Under the pieces are notes generated by a model that saw only the letters and a list, made by a program, of their open reading frames with translations, was not told the origin of the DNA and did no database searches. Positions 36,203 to 48,115 of a stretch of DNA of 64,000 nucleotides are shown piece after piece (position 1 is the stretch's first letter; each line of letters starts with the position of its first letter). Source of the stretch: Haliclystus octoradiatus (taxonomy: Eukaryota; Cnidaria; Staurozoa; Stauromedusae; Haliclystidae). The stretch spans positions 4,119,345 to 4,183,344 of the forward strand of contig OU744451.1 of the NCBI GenBank assembly GCA_916610825.1, read 5' to 3'. The translations under genes were made by a program, and so were the position numbers.

Positions 36203-37852
36203 ATGTTTGTCGATTTGAAGCATTTAGTATTGCTTATTTCTTTGATTTCAATTACGCAATGTGCAGACGATCGTGAATATTGTGGGTTTGGTCGTGCAAC
36301 AGATCAAAATTTTCTCATCAACACTCCTATTGCATTATATTCGATCAATGTCGATGGTCATCAACCAGCAGTCTTAATCCATGATGCCACATCTGGGCTA
36401 AGGCTGGCTTATGGTTATACCAATGGAGAATATCCAAGGACAACAACTACAATTGCTCCGATGTCATTTTGTCCTGCCATTGCCAATAAGATTCACGTTG
36501 CTGATATAAACGGCGATCACAGAGATGACATTGTCTGCCAAAATATTGCAACTGGTAAATTTACTGTCATGTTCAACAACAATGGTCAATTTTCAACTGA
36601 AACAAGTGTTGCCATTGGATACACATGCACCCATGATGTATACATTGGTAATTTTGACGGAAAAGCTGGGGATGATATCCTATGCTTGGATGGTGATGAT
36701 AACGATGTAGCACCAACCATGTTTTTCTTCTTTAGTTGTCATACGTCTCAATCTGGTAGCCATTATCCCTATCCTCAAAGTCATGGATCACATCATGGAA
36801 GCCCCTACAATGGGTATAACGCAGCAAGGTATGCTAGACCATATAATCAATTTAACCACCATTTAAACAATATCCATCATCATGAAACGGGTTACACTGC
36901 ACCTCATCAAGAAGAGTTTTTGGGTCGCAATGCTGTCCCATATCCACTACCCAATAATGTTGCATACCCAATTGCACCCCCCAATCCTGAAGTAGTTATG
37001 CATCCTCAACCAGAAATTTATCGCGGCCATCATGCAGCCCCATTTCCTCTGCCCCACAATGTTGCATATCCAGTTGCACCTCCTCATCCTGAAGTAGTTA
37101 TGCATCCTCAACCAGAGATGATTAGTCGCCAATTTCCCGTTGTCCATGCTCAACCAGAGGTTGTTCATCATCACCTACCAGTGCAACCGTTCCACATGAA
37201 TCATGTTCCCTTATCTCATGGTCAACCTTTTATGCCTGGTCCACATTCCAGAATCCATCACATGAGATACAGAAGACACTACGTAAGTGGTCCATATGCA
37301 TACAGTGCTTCTAGCTTTCAACAAGGTACCTGTGGAGCTGGAATGATGTCATCTTTCGCTGCAACTGATATTTCTGCAACTTGCTCTTATGACGATCCTT
37401 CAGAAATTCAAATACTGGACATGAATAACGATGGCATCGATGATATATTGTGTGTTGATACTGCAAATGAAGGCTATAAGTTCTTTGGAAACGGACGAAC
37501 AACAGGAAATATATTTTCTGCCGGACTACAGGATACTGATATAGAATGTGATCTAGCAACAAAAGTTCTATTTCCCTCAGATATCGATGGAGATGGAGAT
37601 AAAGATCTGATTTGCTATACACCAGCAGCAGGTGGATTTCTTTCAGCAACTGTCATCCCAAATGATGGTACTGGGGATTATGGTATTCGAGTTGTTCCTG
37701 TTGTTCCTAGCTGCTTGAATATATGTCAATTTGCAGCATCAGCAGCTATAGCTGGCGATTTTAATCATGATGGTTATGAAGATTTCTTGTGTTATGATAA
37801 GGCATCTGACAATGCAGATTTTGTTTTCTCGTCGTTAAAACTAACTACTTAG
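36203..37852 (+). CDS. Secreted VCBS/FG-GAP-like protein with His/Pro-rich repeats, copy B
   Basis: Single exon, 549 residues, intact. Same plan as copy A: signal peptide (MFVDLKHLVLLISLISITQC), two Cys-capped Ca-loops, a His/Pro-rich region, then three more Cys-capped Ca-loops and the end FVFSSLKLTT. It carries two 34-residue repeat units rather than three, plus a segment FNHHLNNIHHHETGYTAP that copy A lacks. Changes from copy A concentrate in the spacers and the His-rich part, while loop residues are kept (DINGDHRDDI, DIDGDGDKDL, DFNHDGYEDF). That fits a working protein. It is the tandem paralog of A, with collinear flanks on both sides. Confidence 0.85.
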   Translation: MFVDLKHLVLLISLISITQCADDREYCGFGRATDQNFLINTPIALYSINVDGHQPAVLIHDATSGLRLAYGYTNGEYPRTTTTIAPMSFCPAIANKIHVADINGDHRDDIVCQNIATGKFTVMFNNNGQFSTETSVAIGYTCTHDVYIGNFDGKAGDDILCLDGDDNDVAPTMFFFFSCHTSQSGSHYPYPQSHGSHHGSPYNGYNAARYARPYNQFNHHLNNIHHHETGYTAPHQEEFLGRNAVPYPLPNNVAYPIAPPNPEVVMHPQPEIYRGHHAAPFPLPHNVAYPVAPPHPEVVMHPQPEMISRQFPVVHAQPEVVHHHLPVQPFHMNHVPLSHGQPFMPGPHSRIHHMRYRRHYVSGPYAYSASSFQQGTCGAGMMSSFAATDISATCSYDDPSEIQILDMNNDGIDDILCVDTANEGYKFFGNGRTTGNIFSAGLQDTDIECDLATKVLFPSDIDGDGDKDLICYTPAAGGFLSATVIPNDGTGDYGIRVVPVVPSCLNICQFAASAAIAGDFNHDGYEDFLCYDKASDNADFVFSSLKLTT

Positions 37853-38900
37853 TTGACATTCTAACCATGTTGATTTACAATATTTTGTAGTATCTTCTTT
37901 TATAGCATTTTCATTAGTTTGATTACACTGTCTCTATAGATTATTGACTGAAAATGCCGCTTTTCCTCATTTAAAGTTAACTGCTGAATATACATGTAGT
38001 TCTTTTTGATATGTTTGTTTCATACATCCATTGGATGGATTATTGAACCTTATTATCGATAAATGTTTACGGCTTGAAATAATCCTTAATAATCAGAAAG
38101 AACATGTATAGTTTTCAATTTGCCGCACTCCTCCATATAGTAATTGATTATAATAATATGCAAACAGTCTCCATGACTAAATCACTATTGTTTGATTATT
38201 ACGAAACCCCTCGGCGGCGCACTTTCGAAAATTTTAATAGGATTCTTGGGGTATCTAAAGGCCTTTTAACATCTCAACGGTAAATTTTTACAGTTTAAAC
38301 TACAATAAATTGACCATAAATTGCAAATGAAAAACCAAAATTCAAGTAATTTCGAAGGAAATAATGTGAAAATAAACTGCGTTGCCTTTGTTCTCATATG
38401 TGTAAACATTTTCCATCCATGCACGTACAAGAACATTTGCACAAAAGTATTTCAATATGGCTTGAAGGAGAAGAGCGAAAGTCAGATCCCACAATTCTCC
38501 AAGGCTAACAAACAGAAGAAATAATTCTCGGTAAGCTTTGTACAACTCAAATGTTTGAAATAAATGTATTAAATGTAAAGTCTGTCCAAATAACATTTGC
38601 CGTTGTTTTTGCCCTGTTGAGAGCCAAAGGAAATTAGTGGCAATCGTCACTTTTCCTTTAAGTATCATAACCCCTAATAGCTTGCTTTGTTATGAACCCT
38701 CTTCGTTTGGAAAAAGGATGCAGTGGTGTTGTCCAAACTACACACATAAAGATTTGACACATAGGCCTAGGCCTAACAAATATAATTAGTATGGTACTTG
38801 TCAGTCGTCCATCAGTTGTAATTTGTACAAATATAAATCGAAGTTTTAATTTAGTCATTTTATCGAAAAGCACATTTTTAATGAGGTAAGCTGTAGCGCG
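37853..38900. repeat. Duplicated 3' flank of VCBS gene, copy B
   Basis: Matches the flank after copy A, and beyond 38530 also matches 53230-53770 (for example GAGAAGAGCGAAAGTCAGAT and TGACACATAGG-CTAGGCCTAAC). No gene seen. Confidence 0.75.
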
Positions 38901-40231
38901 TGCGGTAGACATTGGTGCGGTGTAATATTTAGGTTAGGGGCCTAGTTGGTCCGGTGTTATGCGCGCGCAGCCTACCCCTAACCTTATCGTGAAGACGACA
39001 TACCTTGTTGCTATGCAACGGCCTTAGCAACTCTTGAGTGAGCTCTTGTTGAAATCAGCCTCGTTTTAGTTATGATGTAGATCTTGATTTACGAAAACAT
39101 GGCTACCAAGCTGCTGCACTTTCTTGACTGTTGCTTATTTAATTAGAAAGTAGATGAGCCAAATTATGACGGTATCTGCTGGTCTTATAATCATCAATGT
39201 TAACAATACTTATATATCTAAATCGAAATATTGTTGCCTTCGATTGTCAAGCGTATTTGCTATATTTGATATTGTTGTGCTTGTGCTATTGTCGCAGCAC
39301 AGCACAGTCAATATCAAAACCAAGTTTATTTTTCAAGGGTTCTTATTACCAATTTTGCTTTGTGTGGTTAATGAACAGAATTTTTTTTAGGAAATAACAA
39401 GCTAGGTTCAAATATCAGGTAAGTTGTGTTTGCTAGAATTGTATGATCTCTGCAACTGGATGTTAAAATTGTCGTACGTCTGCACGAGAGAGTCGCTACC
39501 TCAAGCTGAACAATCCGCTTCTATTTCGACGTGATATCTTAAACTCCTATAATACAAAGACTCAGATTGGCATTCTAGATGTTGTTACAAATAAAGTTCA
39601 ATTGTAAGTCGCTTTTTATTGTTTTTTTATAATAGTATAGTTACGAATTTGCTAATAATGAACTTGAACCTATTATGATTGTTGTTTGACTACTTTTGTA
39701 CGGCGCCAGCCAGTGCTAGTGCATATTAAATAGGCGAGATCACTAAAATAGTCCACACTGTTCAGCTATAGTGTAGTTTTAATCTAAATCTGCTTGAGTT
39801 TCCAAATGTATTAACAAATTAACATCAACAATTTCAATTTACGTCAGGCACATTAAAAATTGCTGTAATGTGTTTTAGAAGAATCCTGTGCATAAAACAA
39901 AGTGAAAACTGAAGTTTTATAAAATAGTAGACCTATACTTCAATTTTATTCACATTTCTGGATCTCCATTAGACTACTATTAGTGGGAAACTACACTGAC
40001 TGAGATAGGTACTAACATATGTCCCATCCATTTATAAAATCAACACTGACTTTTTTATGTGCTAAACCAAATGTAGGCCTATAAAGAAGCTAATTTAGAT
40101 ATGGAATGATGGCAGATTTAGATAAATAAAACTATTTAAACTGCAAGTTAGAACTTAACTGTCATCAACTAATATAGCGAGAAATCAGATACTTGAATAT
40201 AGTCAGCTAATATTTTTTGTGTTGTTTGCAG
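38901..40231. other. Region upstream of the DDE-protein gene
   Basis: Includes a GC-richer patch at 38890-39010 with an inverted pair AGGTTAGGGGC / GCCTACCCCTAACCT, possibly promoter-proximal. TTGTTTGCAG directly before the ATG is an excellent 3' splice site, so a non-coding 5' exon (or a trans-spliced leader) is expected. The 5' exon was not located. Confidence 0.45.
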
Positions 40232-40439
40232 ATGTCTAGTAAAAAGCATAGAAAGAAGGAGACTATTAGTTCTGCATGGCAACGTGTTCTAAATGAATAC
40301 AAAGCAAATGGTGGTGCACCTGGGGGTGCGACATGGCATGGACTTGGTACAAGTGGGAGAGTTCCAGCTGTTGTGCAGAGAGCCAAATCTATAATAGATA
40401 AGCATGCTATCACTACTCACATTGAAAAGCCTTTTTTTG
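40232..40439 (+). CDS. DDE/RNase H-like protein, first coding exon
   Basis: ATG directly after a strong acceptor (TTGTTTGCAG). It encodes 69 residues beginning MSSKKHRKKETISSAWQRVL, with a basic N-terminus, a Gly-rich HGLGTSGRVPAVVQRAK and a final KPFF. Donor TTTG/GTGAGT at 40439/40440, phase 1. It joins in frame to the exon at 42285, making G-GKASSGPS across the junction. No recognised domain lies in this exon alone. Confidence 0.7.
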
Positions 40440-42284
40440 GTGAGTGAATTATTCTCATATATATGTATCCTTCTCCTTGTCTAAAAAATCACAGCTTAGA
40501 ACACTGAAATCTTATAATCGTTATAGAGTATGGGGAAATCGTTCAAAATTTTTCTGAAATAAAATCTTGCCATTTTAACCAAAGTGGTGACTTGTCTTTT
40601 TACGATAAAAACACATAAATTTGAAAAGTTAGTTTTTAAAAGTTTTGAAACATTACACACAAAAAAACCTGTGTCAAGTGATCGTAATTTGATGTTTACT
40701 AATTCATCAATGTAGACACCTTTTCAATTTAGTTATAGTATGGTAGGCCTACAAATAAAAACAATAATATTACTTTTAAAGAAAAACTTAGTGGCAACAG
40801 TTTCGCTATTTATTGTTAATCTCGACATCGTTTCAACTAATATCTCTAGCCATTACAAAGAGAATAAAGTTTTCACATTGTATTTACCTTATAGGTTTTA
40901 GAGGGTGTTTATATGAGGTAGGCCAGCCCGGCAAGGTGAGGGGACACCTTCCAGTGAGATCAACATCCACTATTGTTGTCTATTGTTTTACAGTTGTGCG
41001 TTTATATGGTTGCCGGGCTAGCCCATCCAGGTGGGATCTCACCTGATGAGCAGTGGGATCCCACCTGGGTGAGACGGAAATTCCCCATAAAAACACAGTT
41101 TTGTGGGCCAGCCCGGGTCATCACTTCATTTGCGCAAGCGCTTCAAATAGACGACGTTGAAATTAAATCATTATTCGCAATAAATTTAACATTTTAAATA
41201 AAAACATTAAGATTAATTAAGTTTAATTTATTATTTGTTATTTTCGTTGGAAAACTTAACAAAATAAAAATGAAATTAATAAGATGCTTGAAAATCGATG
41301 TTAGCCCGGTGACTCATGCTGGGCTGAAAGTGGGATGAAACTGCCATATAAACAGGTGGCATAAACAACCCTTCTCACCGTCAACCGGGCTAGCCCGACT
41401 CATGTAAACACCCCCTTAATATGGAATACAGTTTGTAATTTACATATTATATAGGCTTAAAATTAAATAGAATTTATAATTTGCATGCTAAGAATTTATC
41501 TATTTGTCAATTAAAACAATACTTAGCGGATTGAATCCGCTTGATACTCTAAGTTCAGTTTCAGGTCCTTGATAAACATCATTTCTATTTAATTTTAAAA
41601 CCCTTTATATTATGTAAAATTTCAAAATTTCATTCTCTTGAATGTGGCTAGTCTAGATATTAGCAAAAGCGACATTGAGATTAACAATAAATTTGAGAAA
41701 CTGTTGCCCTTTTGCCTTGAAATGTTTTAAGAAGAAGCTACTGACCAAATAATAATATTAGCAAGATAAATATAAACATTAGTAGGCTAAATAGTATCCT
41801 ATTTTCGATCAGTCACTTTTTCCAAACTCGGAACGATAGTAAGAATGACAAGAGGGCTTACTATAGGAAAAAGAACAATTGAAAACTTCAAAAAATTGTA
41901 TCTCCATTCACACAGAATTAAAAGTTTCTATAAATTGACCGCTAAAGATAAGTGGACTTCATACACAGTGTTCCTTCAATAGAATAAGAATGTTAGTGTA
42001 TTACTGAAGTATGTATGTATATATTTCAACCATATATCAATTTAGAAAATATGTACATGGTTGCAGTCATCCGTAAGCACATGTGCTTGTTTATTTGGAT
42101 GACATACTATAAGTTTTTAATTTAGTAAACATTTGTTATCTAGTAATTATGTTATAAATGTTCATGGTACTATATTAAGTTAAGATTAAAATGACGTGAA
42201 ACTTGAACTAAGCTGAGTGACAGTATCAGTTTCAGTATCAATAGGTAACAGTATTCTATTTGCTATTTTGTATTGACACAATAG
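40440..42284 (+). other. Intron of the DDE-protein gene
   Basis: GTGAGT at 40440 to ACACAATAG at 42284, 1,845 bp, phase 1. It contains a TIR element at 40900-41416; the rest is AT-rich. Confidence 0.7.
40900..41416. mobile_element. TIR element in the intron, about 0.5 kb
   Basis: GAGGGTGTTTATATGAGG at the left is mirrored by the right end (reverse complement GGGGGTGTTTACATGAGTC). Next to both ends sits a CCAGCCCGG / CCGGGCTAGCCC pair. Non-coding; no clear target-site duplication. Confidence 0.65.
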
Positions 42285-44833
42285 GTGGTAAGGCATCATC
42301 AGGACCATCAAATCTACCGTCAACTTCAGCAAAATCCCCAACATCATTGACGAGTGCCCCAATCATTGAAGCACAAGAACCTGCTTCTATGCCTATATCT
42401 ACTGCCCAATCACCAGTTACTGACATTCAAACCACGACTACTGGAAGCCAATGCCTCGGAGGTCAACCTAGTCTGGTCAAGCTTCCAAAGACACTAGGAG
42501 AGCTGAGAGATATTGTTGCTGCAAAACATATTGCTGGTCCGGGAGCCATGGAGAACTGTGCTCAATGGATCATGGCAGCTAACCCAGGTGATTCCTTCTC
42601 AATGTCCCACATTTTGTATTTAGGACCTTTATTGGTAGATACACCAGTACTTGCTTGGGTTCCTGATGGTGGTAAATGCCCACGGTGTGGTGTTAAAGCA
42701 AAACACACATTGAAACAACTTTCAACCCCAAAATTGATATTTTCTCTTACTTGGCCGTACCGGTTAATAACTGCAAAAATTTCATGTGGGAATACCAGCT
42801 GTAATAAAATTTGGGAAGCAGTGAACCCAGACTACATAGCTACTCTGCCCTATCATCAACAGATGTCCTTTCCCGCTCTCTGTGGTAAAGGCAAGGGGAT
42901 TGATATTCAATTGATTAGAATGCTCCGTAGTGGAATGACAATGAGCAATCTCCATGAGATCATGAAAGGCCAATTTGAATTGGAGTATATGCGAAGAAAA
43001 GAAATGTCTTTGAAACGATGGCAAAAAGGGATGCAAGCTATGTTTTGTCCTGAAAAACCTGAAAGAATTCAAGAATTTCCTACCCAGCCAACAGCATTCC
43101 TTCCATCTGATAAGCTTATAAAGTCTATGTTTTTGCTAGACTACAGGATAGAGCGTATCCATTTGAGAAGAGAATTGAGGGCGGTATTATCCAGGGATAC
43201 ACTTGCTATTGACCATCAACAGAAGATCGCAAAAAGGACTATTGAGGCAAAGCTGGGTCAAGTGCTTTCTGTGGTGGGGGACCGCAATCTGCTGCTAGGT
43301 GTTTATGTTGTTCCTTCAACAGCAATGCTATATGTGCGTCCTGCAATGGAAGAAGTTGCACGTAGGCACAAGGCAGTTGGCCAGTCACCACCTGGAATTG
43401 TATTTGTTGACTGTGGCTGTTGCGATGGACCTCGCCCAGAAATGGTCTTTCTTAATGAACTTTTTGGCTGCATTAGGTTAGATACAATGCATGTTATGCT
43501 ACGACTTTCCAGAAGTCTTAATGCTGAGCACCCAAGGCATTCCTCCTTCATGTCGTCGCTGAGCAAAGCAATTTATTGCCGATCGCAAGAAGATATGAAC
43601 GCTTTGAAAGCTGCAAGAGCAAGTCTGAGAAAGCAAGGAAAACCTTCGAGAGAAGAAATTGGTAAACATGTGAGGGGAATTATACCTCCTCCTAGCAGTT
43701 TGGAGGCATCATTAGTCCAGGTAGTGACCAGATACCATGAAATGGATGTTGAGGCAAAAACAAGTTGGAGACAGGAAATGTCATTGAAAGGAGAAATTGT
43801 TGATTGTGACAAGCCACCTGTTGGTTCTCGTGGATGGCCTCTATTAAAACAAAAAATTTTTTCAACATTTTCAAACCAGCTAAATCACGTGAAAAATGGG
43901 TGCCTTAGTGACAAGCCTGAGCAAGGTCCTTTGTTTCTGAAAACTGGTGAAATTAAATATTGCAATTCCAGCATTACCCTACCAACTTACCAAAGCCTCA
44001 GGGGAACATCAAGAGTGGAAGCTGTACATAGTGTATATGATCGGGATTGGTACTCGATTAGAAGAGTGGGTCAACTATTATATGATGCTCGTACCTCATG
44101 GCTGGTACACAGATATAACCGAAGGGTTATGATTCGTTGTGGCAAAGATGTACCAAAAGAAATATTGTCTCCCCGAGAAGTAGAACACTTGGTTGCATCT
44201 GGGCAAGAAAAATGGTCAGATTTTCAAATAGCAGGGGTTGATGACGAAGACTTGCCAAAAATCGGCTTTGAGTATCTCCACCATGTGGATAATCCAGAAG
44301 ATGATCTACAACTTTCTTTAGATGTAATAGATGAAGACAATATTGATGACGAGGATAAGGACCCTGAAGAGGCTGGTTCCCTACCTGATGAGGGTTTTGA
44401 TGATTTGAGAGAAAGTTCCAGCGAAGATGATGATGGCGATAAAGGTGTTGATGACAGTACGGTTTGTCACCCGTGGGAAAATACTCCTGCTCAGAAACGG
44501 CGTTTTGTGTCATTAAGGGCGAAAGGTAATCGAGCTTCCAATGGTTGGCCAATAGACCATGAGCATGACGGACCCATGGAGCAGATATGGAGACGACTAC
44601 TGGCTGAGTATGGTGAGGCAGCATCTGTTGAACTTCTCCATGCTAAGTATTCTGAGAAAAGACTGGAGGAAATATCAACAGCATCAAGAGAAGAAAGACT
44701 ACCTTTACCATACCATCCAGTCTCAAAGATGCAGTCAAAGGAATGGCTGGCAAAGCAACGACGGTTAAGTGCAGTTTCAGCTGGATCACTAAGTGTCGAA
44801 AGCATGAAAAAGATGGCGCTCTTAGATAAATAA
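42285..44833 (+). CDS. DDE/RNase H-like transposase-derived protein, main exon
   Basis: Encodes 849 residues (918 with the first exon). In full-protein numbering there is a Ser/Thr/Pro-rich linker (about 72-125). A zinc-binding pair follows, CPRC at 201 and CGNTSC at 237. Then come the helical KGIDIQLIRMLRSG and candidate acidic residues of an RNase H fold: AIDHQQK (D379), VFVDCGCC (D445) and RGTSRVEAVH (E648). A very acidic tail lies near 680-760. The order matches proteins annotated DUF6729 in fish and invertebrates, as I remember them, which look transposon-derived. The frame is intact and no TIRs were found, so it may be domesticated or still mobile. No catalytic activity is proven. Confidence 0.65.
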
Positions 44834-44840
44834 TCTATCT

Positions 44841-45497
44841 ATGGTGGCCTCTAATGACGCCATAGTCAGCAGTATGTTAATAGAGAGTGGTGAAAGTCAC
44901 TGTTTGCCTTGTGTTCCGCGGCAGCCACAACCTGGACCATCAGAAGTGACCACAGATGACGTTGTAGCAGAACGTGCTGAGAGAGCTGCTACTCAGAAAC
45001 GTAGAATGGAAGAAAGCGGGGTAAGCCCAGAAAAAAGGATCAATCGGCAATATTTATGTACTTCGTGTCGTAAACCTCTTCTTTCTGGTCACAACAACCA
45101 TATTCCTGATGGTACTATCCATGGACGTTGCCCTCTTAGAACAGAGTCACGTGAGCCTTCTCCAGGTCAGATTGAAAAGCTGCATAGGCAGGCCAAAGCC
45201 GAAGAAGCTGCAAGTTCGTTTGAAATTCCTCCTTTGACAGAGCGAGGAAGAAAGTGCCCCGTATGCAGTCATCCAATAGTAGGAAGTTATCGAAAGGGCA
45301 ATGTGGAGCTATCACATGAACAGTTTGCTACATTTGATTCTGAAAATGGTAGTAAAAAGAGTCAGTTTGTTTGGTGTCCATTGGTTGATGATGTGGATGA
45401 TCGGAACAAACATCGGGAAGAGCAAAAGCAAAAGCGTCGAGAGCGTGATCGCCGCAAGAATATGAGAAAAAAACAGAAGCGGCTTGCTAGTGTGTAA
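44841..45497 (+). CDS. Zinc-binding ORF downstream of DDE protein (second ORF or alternative exon)
   Basis: ATG 7 nt after the stop of the previous frame and in a different frame; 218 residues. It has CTSCRKPLLSGHNNH with a later GRCPL, then RKCPVCSHPIVGSYRKGN and VWCPL. These two CxxC…C clusters look like paired zinc ribbons. The C-terminus is strongly basic (KQKRRERDRRKN, RKKQKR), like a nuclear localisation or nucleic-acid-binding tail. It may be the C-terminal part of the same protein in another splice form, or a second cistron. The stop overlaps a consensus donor (T/GTAAGT at 45491/45492), so the frame could continue in a further exon. Confidence 0.6.
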   Translation: MVASNDAIVSSMLIESGESHCLPCVPRQPQPGPSEVTTDDVVAERAERAATQKRRMEESGVSPEKRINRQYLCTSCRKPLLSGHNNHIPDGTIHGRCPLRTESREPSPGQIEKLHRQAKAEEAASSFEIPPLTERGRKCPVCSHPIVGSYRKGNVELSHEQFATFDSENGSKKSQFVWCPLVDDVDDRNKHREEQKQKRRERDRRKNMRKKQKRLASV

Positions 45498-45569
45498 GTA
45501 TCTATCAAATTTTCAACTAGTTGATAACCGTTACTCACTCAACAACTGGTCAACTGATTATTATTATAC

Positions 45570-45935
<366 letters not shown>

Positions 45936-46042
45936 TTTATGTTTATCTAATAGCAGATAATATAGGGCTCTATGTCTTCATTTGACAGAGCGGTAAATAA
46001 TAATAATATATGGCGAAAGAGTCAAAGAATACACATTCTTTA

Positions 46043-46085
46043 CTGTTACTCAAGTTTCACGCTTTTCACAGCGATCTTCAGACAT
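46043..46085 (-). ncRNA. Type I hammerhead ribozyme at Penelope-like element end
   Basis: Minus strand: stem I TGT/ACA (the fourth pair is lost here), core CTGAAGA (46081 to 46075), then stem II CGCT/AGCG bordered by T·T. GAAA follows, then stem III ACT/AGT with a two-base loop, and GTA cleavage triplet. Position at the end of a Penelope-like element agrees with published reports that such elements encode hammerheads. Confidence 0.75.
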
Positions 46086-46252
46086 ATTTTTTACTCAATG
46101 AAAAATATACATGATATCTACGTTCTATGATAAACTCTCCGTAATGCTGCTTTCTATTGTTTAATTAATACAATGCTATTGTTATTGCTATTGTTAATAC
46201 AAGTGGTAGAAAAATGTGATGGTTTCCTTTATTCTCAGTAAATGATTATTTA

Positions 46253-47008
46253 TTATGTTTTTGATTTATTAAAATTGGACAGGTAATACTTATTTTCGTG
46301 ACGACATTTAGATATTAATTCAGTTTTTTTGTTTATTATTGGTTCTTTTGCGCATATAATATGATATTTTTCTAAGAGGCATAAATGGCATTTTTTCGAG
46401 ATGTTGTTGTATGCTTTTGCATTAGCGATGGCTGACCATTCGATTTTGTATGTGATGTTTTTGTCTTTTAAATCCCAAACGTGTTTGGATAGTTGTGTGC
46501 TAGTGTTGTATTTTCTGTGTTTAAGTGTTGCCTTGTGTTGCGTGTAGCGTTGTTTGAACGTGCCTTCCGTCAACCCAATGTAGCTCTGTCCTTCTTGGTC
46601 AAATGGAGTAGTGACGTTTGCTTTATAGATAATACTTTTCATTTGGCATTTGTTGTTGAAAGGGCATAAGTTTTTGTATCTACAGTTGCATTGGTTGGTG
46701 TTAGTTGTGGTGTTTGTTGTCGAATTGATTATTTTATTGTTATGGCTCTTTAGGATTGAATTCATGTTATTTGTGCAACTATAGCTGACTTTGATTGTGT
46801 TGAGATTGAAAATCTTGTTTAATTTGTTCGATTTCGGGAAGTGTTTTTTTATTAAGTTAAGGAACGTACGACCGATGTTAGTTTTCACGCTCTTGTTGTA
46901 GGGTGGATTGAACCATATGGCTTTTCTTGATCGGCATTTTCTATTGTTGTTTAATGTTGTTTCTCGTGGATTGTATATTAGGTGCGTATCGTGTCCGCTT
47001 TTTCTCAA
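46253..47008 (-). pseudogene. Penelope-like element endonuclease (GIY-YIG) C-terminal ORF
   Basis: 251 residues are open (a few more upstream, reading EPYADALRKSG before the junction). In order: the linker with RTFLNLIKKHFP and VSYSCTNNM, a Cys cluster CNCRYKNLCPF (about 107), and the GIY-YIG nuclease SYIGLTEGTFKQRYTQHK. The YIG is at 143-145 and the likely catalytic Arg near 154. Then come TQLSKHVWDLK and KKCHLCLLEKYHI, with the likely catalytic Glu near 213. This is the diagnostic C-terminus of canonical Penelope-like retroelements. The reverse transcriptase part is missing, so the copy is truncated and not autonomous. Confidence 0.9.
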
Positions 47009-47027
47009 AGCGTCAGCGTATGGTTCT

Positions 47028-47497
47028 TTATGACAAAAACATCACATACAAAATCGAATGGTCAGCCATCGCTAATGCAAAAGCATACAACAACATCTCG
47101 AAAAAATGCCATTTATGCCTCTTAGAAAAATATCATATTATATGCGCAAAAGAACCAATAATAAACAAAAAAACTGAATTAATATCTAAATGTCGTCACG
47201 AAAATAAATATTACCTGTCCAATTTTAATAAATCAAAAACATAATAAATAATCATTTACTGAGAATAAAGGAAACCATCACATTTTTCTACCACTTGTAT
47301 TAACAATAGCAATAACAATAGCATTGTATTAATTAAACAATAGAAAGCAGCATTACGGAGAGTTTATCATAGAACGTAGATATCATGTATATTTTTCATT
47401 GAGTAAAAAATCTGTCTGAAGATCGCTGTGAAAAGCGTGAAACTTGAGTAACAGTAAAGAATGTGTATTCTTTGACTCTTTCGCCATATATTATTAT
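47028..47497 (+). mobile_element. Penelope-like element, shorter inverted copy (plus)
   Basis: Begins inside the GIY-YIG domain (DKNITYKIEW) and runs through the same stop (47244), 3' region and hammerhead as the minus copy. It is almost identical to it over about 470 bp. It lacks the nuclease N-half and everything upstream. Confidence 0.85.
47412..47454 (+). ncRNA. Type I hammerhead ribozyme at Penelope-like element end
   Basis: Stem I CTGT (47412-47415) with ACAG (47451-47454), CTGAAGA at 47416-47422, stem II CGCT/AGCG bordered by T·T, and GAAA at 47439-47442. Stem III is ACT/AGT and cleavage is expected after A47450. Unlike its inverted partner, stem I keeps all four pairs. Confidence 0.78.
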
Positions 47498-47498
47498 T

Positions 47499-47854
<356 letters not shown>

Positions 47855-47975
47855 GATAATGATAATAATAAATTTTAATAACATTCTGATGCACAGTTAG
47901 ACAACTAGATATTGAGCCAAATGGAAATAAGCCAGCCATACATTATTCAAGATTAACATGCAGCATATTACTGTA

Positions 47976-48115
47976 CTCTTTCCCTTCCCTTCCTTTCTCT
48001 TCTCTTCTCTTCTCTTCTCTCCTTTTCTTTTTCTTTCTTTTTCTCCTTCTTTTTCTTTCCTTTTTCCTCTCTCTCTTTTCTCCCCCTCTTTCCCCCCCTC
48101 TCTGACCGATTATTC
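47976..48115. repeat. CT-rich (polypyrimidine) low-complexity tract
   Basis: About 140 bp of almost pure C/T on the plus strand, just downstream of the integrase relic. It produces an artefactual Lys/Arg/Glu-rich frame on the minus strand. Confidence 0.9.

Larger units (their letters stand above)
46008..47027 (-). mobile_element. Penelope-like element, 5'-truncated copy (minus)
   Basis: Contains the C-terminal ORF (47027-46253), a 3' region of about 200 bp and a hammerhead at its outer end. It joins a second, shorter copy in opposite orientation at about 47028. The outer boundary ATATGGCGAAAGAGTC abuts AATAATAAT. Confidence 0.8.
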
